A DNA stretch of 64,000 nt from contig JACQYA010000040.1 of the NCBI GenBank assembly GCA_016208425.1, positions 1-64,000 of the forward strand, in the 5' to 3' direction. The notes beneath the pieces are model-generated. The model had not been told where the DNA came from. It worked only from the letters and a program-made list of their open reading frames with translations, and did no database searches. The position numbers and the translations under genes are program-made. The stretch's first letter is position 1. Every line of letters starts with the position of its first letter. Of the stretch, positions 60,301-64,000 are shown one piece after another. The stretch comes from Betaproteobacteria bacterium (GTDB lineage: Bacteria; Pseudomonadota; Gammaproteobacteria; Burkholderiales; Rhodocyclaceae).

Positions 60301-61308
60301 GTCGCCCCGAAAACGGCGAATCTCGAAACGCGCCACGTCCTGCTCGTGGATTTTCCCGAAGTTGTGGCCGATACGGGTGATTTCCATGAGGTGGCCGCTG
60401 GGGTCGACCATCTTCCACCACGCCAGGTTGTCGAGCGCGGTGCCCCACAGCACGGCCTTTTTGCCGCCGGCGTTCATCGCAACGTTGCCGCCGACGCACG
60501 AGGCTTCGGCGGATGTCGGATCGACCGCGAATACCCGGCCGACTGCCGAGGCAGCTTCCGAGACGCGCGCCGTGACGACGCCGGCGCCGGTACGAATGGT
60601 TGAGTACGGTCGGTCGCAGCCGGGAAGCAGGGTTTCTTCGACCGCGCCGACAGCGATCAACTTTTCGGTGTTGATGACGGCAGACAGCGGGGTCAGCGGC
60701 ACCGCGCCTCCGGTATACCCGGTGCCGCCGCCGCGCGGGACGATGGTCAGCCCGAGTTCGATGCAGCCGCGCACCAGCGGTGCGATCTCTTCCTCGCTGT
60801 CCGGGGTGAGCACGACGAAGGGGGTTTCGATACGCCAGTCGGTCGCGTCGGTGACGTGCGAGACGCGGGTCAGGCCGTCGAAGGCGATATTGTCGCGCCG
60901 CGTATGCTTGAGCAAGGTTCGCCTGACTTTGGCGCGCAGCCGGGCGGTGTCCTCGAAATGGCGCTCGAAGCGGCTGACGGCGATGTGCGCCGCTCCGATC
61001 AATTCCGACACCTTGTCGTTGCCCTGGCGGCGTTTTTCGATTTCCCCGAGGCGGTGACGCAGTGCCTGTACCAGCGCGTCGCGCCGCTCGCGGTTGGCGA
61101 GCAGATCGTCCTCCAGATACGGGTTGCGCTGCACCACCCAGATGTCGCCCAGCACCTCGTAGAGCATGCGTGCCGAACGGCCGGTGACACGCTCGCCGCG
61201 CAATTCGTCGAGAACGGCCCAACGCTCGGCGCCGAGCAGGCGAATGACGATCTCTCGATCCGAAAACGACGTGTAGTTGTAGGGGATTTCGCGCAGGCGG
61301 GCGGTCAT
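57376..61308 (-). CDS. Fused DUF3683 / FAD-linked oxidase / 4Fe-4S / cysteine-rich domain oxidoreductase
   Basis: 1310 residues. Order: an N-terminal DUF3683 domain (1-160), an FAD-binding type-4 domain ([24 protein letters not shown]), an FAD-oxidase C-terminal domain ending near [13 protein letters not shown], two 4Fe-4S clusters ([11 protein letters not shown] and [12 protein letters not shown]), and two cysteine-rich (CCG) domains ([14 protein letters not shown] and [12 protein letters not shown]). This is the layout of D-lactate/glycolate dehydrogenases with the iron-sulfur partner fused. It probably oxidises a 2-hydroxy acid and passes electrons to the quinone pool or to a heterodisulfide-type partner. 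Exact substrate is not shown. Start ATG at 61308 is preferred; a TTG two codons earlier is possible. Confidence 0.9.
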   Translation of the reverse strand: MTARLREIPYNYTSFSDREIVIRLLGAERWAVLDELRGERVTGRSARMLYEVLGDIWVVQRNPYLEDDLLANRERRDALVQALRHRLGEIEKRRQGNDKVSELIGAAHIAVSRFERHFEDTARLRAKVRRTLLKHTRRDNIAFDGLTRVSHVTDATDWRIETPFVVLTPDSEEEIAPLVRGCIELGLTIVPRGGGTGYTGGAVPLTPLSAVINTEKLIAVGAVEETLLPGCDRPYSTIRTGAGVVTARVSEAASAVGRVFAVDPTSAEASCVGGNVAMNAGGKKAVLWGTALDNLAWWKMVDPSGHLMEITRIGHNFGKIHEQDVARFEIRRFRGDGKALFGEPEILEIPGQQFRKVGLGKDVTDKFLAGLPGVQKEGTDGLIVAARWVLHKMPPHTRTVCLEFFGQVREAVPAIVEITNYFKPGGAGHRAGVLLAGLEHLDERYVRAVGYATKAKRKGENSGRPKMVLVGDIVGEDGTAVMAAASEVVRMCNLRGAEGFVAVDADTRKKFWLDRSRTAAISRHTNAFKLNEDVVIPLPRMGEYCDGIERINIELSIRNKLALCDHLADFLRGEPKNLPLHRGDSNLDNEVLIGDRRQAALDAISIVHNRWQWLLDHLDLPLAQAEAQFAAFGIEAGTLSNKAAISAKNSATDIATPPPANPTLFHRVQDYSVRVSWKTELWPQLETIFDGNVYRPVLDRIGAIHAETLRGRIFVALHMHAGDGNVHTNIPVNSDNYEMLQTANVAVARIMSLARSLDGVVSGEHGIGITKLEFLTEAEIQPFRDYKARVDPEGHFNKGKLLPGGDLENAYTPSFSLLGTESLIMEQSEIGNISALVKDCLRCGKCKPVCSTHVPRANLLYSPRNKILATSLLIEAFLYEEQTRRGISLRHFDEFNDVADHCTVCHKCVKPCPVDIDFGDVSIRMRNFLREQGKKKFVPAKAAAMAFLTMKDPATIKLVRKTMIGWGYAGQRLGYRIARAFGAIQSQTRQPPATLGRPSIPSQIIHFINKPMPGGLPGRTSRALLDIEDDKVVPVIRDPRKVGAEGYDGDAVFYFPGCGSERLFSQVGLATQAMLYEIGAQTVLPPGYLCCGYPQTAAGEADQGLKITTDNRVLFHRVANTLNYLDIKTVIVSCGTCMDQLLKYQFDKIFPGCRLLDIHEYLLEKGVKLEGVEGVRYLYHEPCHAPMQTAQGIKVVNELMGQPVDLSDRCCGESGTLAVTRPDVSTQVRFRKQEEIEAGARKLRADGFKGQVKVLTSCPSCLQGLSRYNDDAGTRADYAVVEMARHLLGENWMEAYVGKANNGGVERVLL

Positions 61309-61426
61309 GGGCAATTCCTGGAGGCTTGCAGGAAGCGGAATTCTAGCTTATCGCAGTGCAACATTGCGGAAGCGTGGGATATCCTTTACGCAGAATGGTA
61401 CGCAGAAACGTTTCGCCGCCACAGAA

Positions 61427-63760
61427 ATGCGTATACGATTGCTCGCTGCAATCGGGCAAGCGCCGGTCGCCCCCGATGCGATACCGGAGCCAACCTTTTT
61501 CGTGATTGATACCGACTCTCCCGTGAGCACATCCGATCAAAGCACCCAGCCTTCCCGCAGCGTAAGGGGCGACAACGCGAGGGATCGCGCAAAGGACAGC
61601 GCAAAGGACAACGATTTTGTTGCCGGGTTGCGCGAGGATCAGCTGCATCACGACCCCCTGCTCGCCTGCCTCGTCGAACTGACCCGGCTGCACGGGCGGC
61701 CGAGCACCCAGGCCGCGCTGTCGGCCGGCTTGCCGCTCGAAGGCGGGTGCCTCACCCCTTCGCTTTTCGCCCGGGCGGCAGCGCGCGCCGGCCTGTCCAG
61801 CAAGATCGTCCGCCGGTCGCTGGAGAGTATCGACAGCGCCCTGTTGCCGGTCATTTTGTTGCTCAAAGGCGATCAGGCGTGCGTTTTGCTGCGCTGGAAC
61901 AGATCCAGGGACGCGGCGCGCGTCCTCTTCCCGGAAACCGGGCAGGGCAAGGTGACGCTTACCCTGAAGGAACTCAACGAACGCTATATCGGCGTCGCCC
62001 TGTTCGCCCGTCCGCGCTTCAACCTCGATGCGCGGACGCCGGAAGTGCGCAAGGTGGTCGACCGCCACTGGTTCTGGGGGGCGATGATCGAACAGTGGCC
62101 CTTGTATCGCGACGTGATCGGCGCGGCGCTGCTGATTAACCTGTTTGCCCTGGTCACCCCGCTGTTCTCGATGAATGTCTATGACCGGGTGGTGCCCAAT
62201 AACGCCATCGAGACGCTGTGGGTGCTGGCTTTGGGCGTCATACTGATGATCGGCATGGACTTCACCCTGCGTTTGTTGCGCGGCCGCTTCATCGATCTGG
62301 CCAGCGCGCGTATCGATGTCAAGCTGTCGGCCATGATTATGGAGCGCGTGCTGGGCATGCGGATGGAAGCCCGCCCCGCGTCTGTCGGGTCTTTTGCCTT
62401 GACGCTCCGCTCTTTCGAGTCGGTCAGGGACTTCATCGCCTCGGCGACGGTGACGGCGCTGATCGATTTCCCGTTCGTGCTGATTTTTTTGCTGGCGATG
62501 GCCTGGATTTCGTGGCCTCTCGTGCTGATACCCGTTGTCGGGTTGGTGGTCGGCTTGATCTACGCCGCGATCATCCAGAAGAAGATGATGGTGCTCACCG
62601 AGACGACTTATCGCGCTTCGGCCTTGCGCAACGCCTCGCTGATCGAAAGCCTGACGGCGCTGGAAACGATCAAGACGCAGGGCGCCGAGGGCGCGGTGCA
62701 GAACAAATGGGAGCGCACGACAGCTTTTTTGGCGCGCACCAACGCGGAAACACGTTTGCTGTCCGCATCCGTCACCAACAGCACGGCGGTGATTACGCAA
62801 ATCGTCAACGTGCTGCTGATCGTCGCCGGGGTTTATCTGATTCAGGAACGCATGCTGACCATGGGCGGGATGATTGCCGTCACCATGCTCGGCGCGCGCG
62901 CGATGGGGCCGCTTTCGCAAGCGGTCGCGCTGCTCATGCAGTACCAGAACGCGGGCATGGCCTTGTCCACTCTGGATGGGATGATGGCGCAAGAGGTCGA
63001 GCGCCCGGCCAACGCCGCCTTCATTCACCGGCCGATCCTGAAAGGCAAGATCGAGTTCCGCAACGTTTCGTTCAGCTATCCGGGGCAGGGCGAGCCGGCG
63101 TTGCAGAACGTTTCCCTGCTCGTCGCGCCCGGCGATCACGTGGTCATCATCGGGCGTACCGGATCGGGAAAAACCACGCTGCAAAAGCTGATGCTCGGGC
63201 TGTATCAGCCGAGCAGCGGCGTCGTGCGTTTCGACGGCGTCGATCTGCGCCAGCTCGATCCCGCCGATCTGCGGCGCAATGTCGGTTTTGTCGGCCAGGA
63301 CGCGACCCTGTTTTACGGGACGCTGCGCGAGAATATCTCGATCGGGGCGCCCTATGCCGATGATTCGGCGATCATCGCCGCCGCCGAAGTCGCGGGGTTG
63401 ACGCAGTTCGTCAACCGCCATCCGAAAGGTTTCGACATGTTGATCGGCGAACGGGGAGAATCGCTCTCCGGCGGGCAGCGCCAGGAAGTGGCCATCGCCC
63501 GCGCCGTCCTGATGGATCCGCCGGTGCTGTTCTTCGACGAGCCGACCAGCGCGATGGACTTTACGACCGAGCACGGGTTCAAGGATCGCCTGAAGCGTTT
63601 CGCGGCGAACAAAACAATGGTGATCGTCACGCACCGTACCAGCCTGATCGAACTGGCGACCCGGATCATCGTGGTGGACGACGGGCGGATCGTCGCCGAC
63701 GGGCCGCGCGACGAGGTGGTGCAGGCCTTGCAGTCGGGTCGCGTGGGGAGGGCGTCGTGA
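61427..63760 (+). CDS. Type I secretion ABC transporter (LapB/LssB-like)
   Basis: About 777 residues. N-terminal C39-like peptidase domain without its full catalytic set (HHDPLLACLVELTRLHGRP), five or six membrane helices (about 240-500), and an ABC ATPase: Walker A GRTGSGKTTL, signature LSGGQRQE, Walker B PVLFFDEPTSAMD. The LssB/LapB family exports large adhesins. Start is uncertain: ATG at 61427, or GTG at 61502 or 61523; the N terminus is divergent, and none has a good ribosome site. It faces the oxidoreductase gene head to head. The next gene overlaps its stop (TGATG). Confidence 0.9.
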   Translation: MRIRLLAAIGQAPVAPDAIPEPTFFVIDTDSPVSTSDQSTQPSRSVRGDNARDRAKDSAKDNDFVAGLREDQLHHDPLLACLVELTRLHGRPSTQAALSAGLPLEGGCLTPSLFARAAARAGLSSKIVRRSLESIDSALLPVILLLKGDQACVLLRWNRSRDAARVLFPETGQGKVTLTLKELNERYIGVALFARPRFNLDARTPEVRKVVDRHWFWGAMIEQWPLYRDVIGAALLINLFALVTPLFSMNVYDRVVPNNAIETLWVLALGVILMIGMDFTLRLLRGRFIDLASARIDVKLSAMIMERVLGMRMEARPASVGSFALTLRSFESVRDFIASATVTALIDFPFVLIFLLAMAWISWPLVLIPVVGLVVGLIYAAIIQKKMMVLTETTYRASALRNASLIESLTALETIKTQGAEGAVQNKWERTTAFLARTNAETRLLSASVTNSTAVITQIVNVLLIVAGVYLIQERMLTMGGMIAVTMLGARAMGPLSQAVALLMQYQNAGMALSTLDGMMAQEVERPANAAFIHRPILKGKIEFRNVSFSYPGQGEPALQNVSLLVAPGDHVVIIGRTGSGKTTLQKLMLGLYQPSSGVVRFDGVDLRQLDPADLRRNVGFVGQDATLFYGTLRENISIGAPYADDSAIIAAAEVAGLTQFVNRHPKGFDMLIGERGESLSGGQRQEVAIARAVLMDPPVLFFDEPTSAMDFTTEHGFKDRLKRFAANKTMVIVTHRTSLIELATRIIVVDDGRIVADGPRDEVVQALQSGRVGRAS

Positions 63761-64000
63761 TGGCGTCACCCGTGTTCTCGGCGATACGCCGCGTGCTGGC
63801 CTGGCTCGAAATGGCGCGTCTGCGCGTACAGCCTTCGGCCGATCCCGCCTTGAACCGGCTGCCCGACGCCGATAAGGCCGACGAACACCGGGGTTTTCTG
63901 GCCGACTCGGATTACGCCATCCTGCAGCAGGAGCCGCTGCGCGCCAAGGTGCTGGTAAAGGCGATCGGATTTGTCTTCGTCGCATTCGTCGCCTGGGCTG
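63760..64000 (+). CDS. Type I secretion membrane-fusion protein (HlyD/LapC-like), partial
   Basis: The first 80 codons of a gene that leaves the window. The ATG overlaps the stop of the ABC gene, so the two are coupled. The visible part is an amphipathic start (MASPVFSAIRRVLAWLEMARL), an acidic segment (DADKADEHRGFLADSDYA) and the start of the membrane helix (AIGFVFVAFVAW). Position and helix placement match the HlyD/LapC adaptor; the outer-membrane channel or adhesin genes should follow beyond 64000. Confidence 0.8.
   Translation, partial: MASPVFSAIRRVLAWLEMARLRVQPSADPALNRLPDADKADEHRGFLADSDYAILQQEPLRAKVLVKAIGFVFVAFVAWA

Noticed and set aside
61343-63985. Minus-strand open frame of 880 codons opposite the ABC transporter
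   Set aside because: Its composition (Arg/Gln/His-rich) is that of a GC-rich antisense shadow; the plus strand has a complete ABC protein.

Overview
The window is a GC-rich stretch of a bacterial chromosome, most likely from a betaproteobacterium of the Rhodocyclales type. The main support is the block mnmG-rsmG-parA-parB-atpI-atpBEFHAGDC, followed on the other strand by DUF971-ubiE-Tim44-ubiJ. A gmk-rpoZ-spoT run, a PhaM-like polyhydroxyalkanoate granule protein and a fused DUF3683/FAD/4Fe-4S oxidoreductase point the same way. The order-level assignment is inference from gene content. I saw no rRNA, tRNA or CRISPR array.

Region by region. 1-1756 (minus): a long open frame that leaves the window on the left, with unusual codon use and a lost 5' end; it looks like foreign DNA, and a 53-codon gene appears to be overprinted in it. 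1918-2842: a sigma-54-like promoter, a NifX/NifB-family small protein and a conserved unknown. 3038-11175: a respiratory sulfur or redox-anion module. Its plus arm is DUF302, octaheme cytochrome and cytochrome b. Its minus arm is a second octaheme cytochrome and cytochrome b, then a monoheme cytochrome c, a TsuA-like thiosulfate transporter and a triple-rhodanese exported protein. 11306-17347 (minus): gmk, rpoZ, spoT, dadA, an enoyl-CoA hydratase/isomerase and tatD in close file. 17497-25380: a CoA-transferase, a small exported protein, a PstI/BsuBI-type methylase with a deleted endonuclease, a membrane methyltransferase, a two-component pair and a PhaM-like protein. 25446-36815: signalling and housekeeping genes (heme-containing GGDEF/EAL protein, pmbA, darP/yjgA, mogA, PilZ-like protein, thyA, diguanylate cyclase, REC-TPR regulator). 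37007-40255: a ModA-like binding protein next to a hybrid kinase. 40437-51775: mnmG to atpC, with a clear promoter before atpI and a strong terminator after atpC. 51809-54492: ubiquinone genes. 54628-64000: a second heme-containing GGDEF/EAL protein, a 1310-residue FAD/iron-sulfur oxidoreductase, and the ABC and membrane-fusion genes of a type I secretion system that runs off the right edge.

Two themes connect the genes. First, anaerobic or sulfur respiration: two membrane-anchored octaheme cytochromes with cytochrome b partners could exchange electrons with the quinone pool, while the transporter and rhodanese handle thiosulfate or sulfane sulfur. Second, cyclic-di-GMP signalling: two GGDEF/EAL proteins with a periplasmic CXXCH heme site, a further diguanylate cyclase, a PilZ-like protein and a LapB/LapC-like secretion system together suggest redox-linked control of attachment. 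Both are inferences from gene content and motifs.
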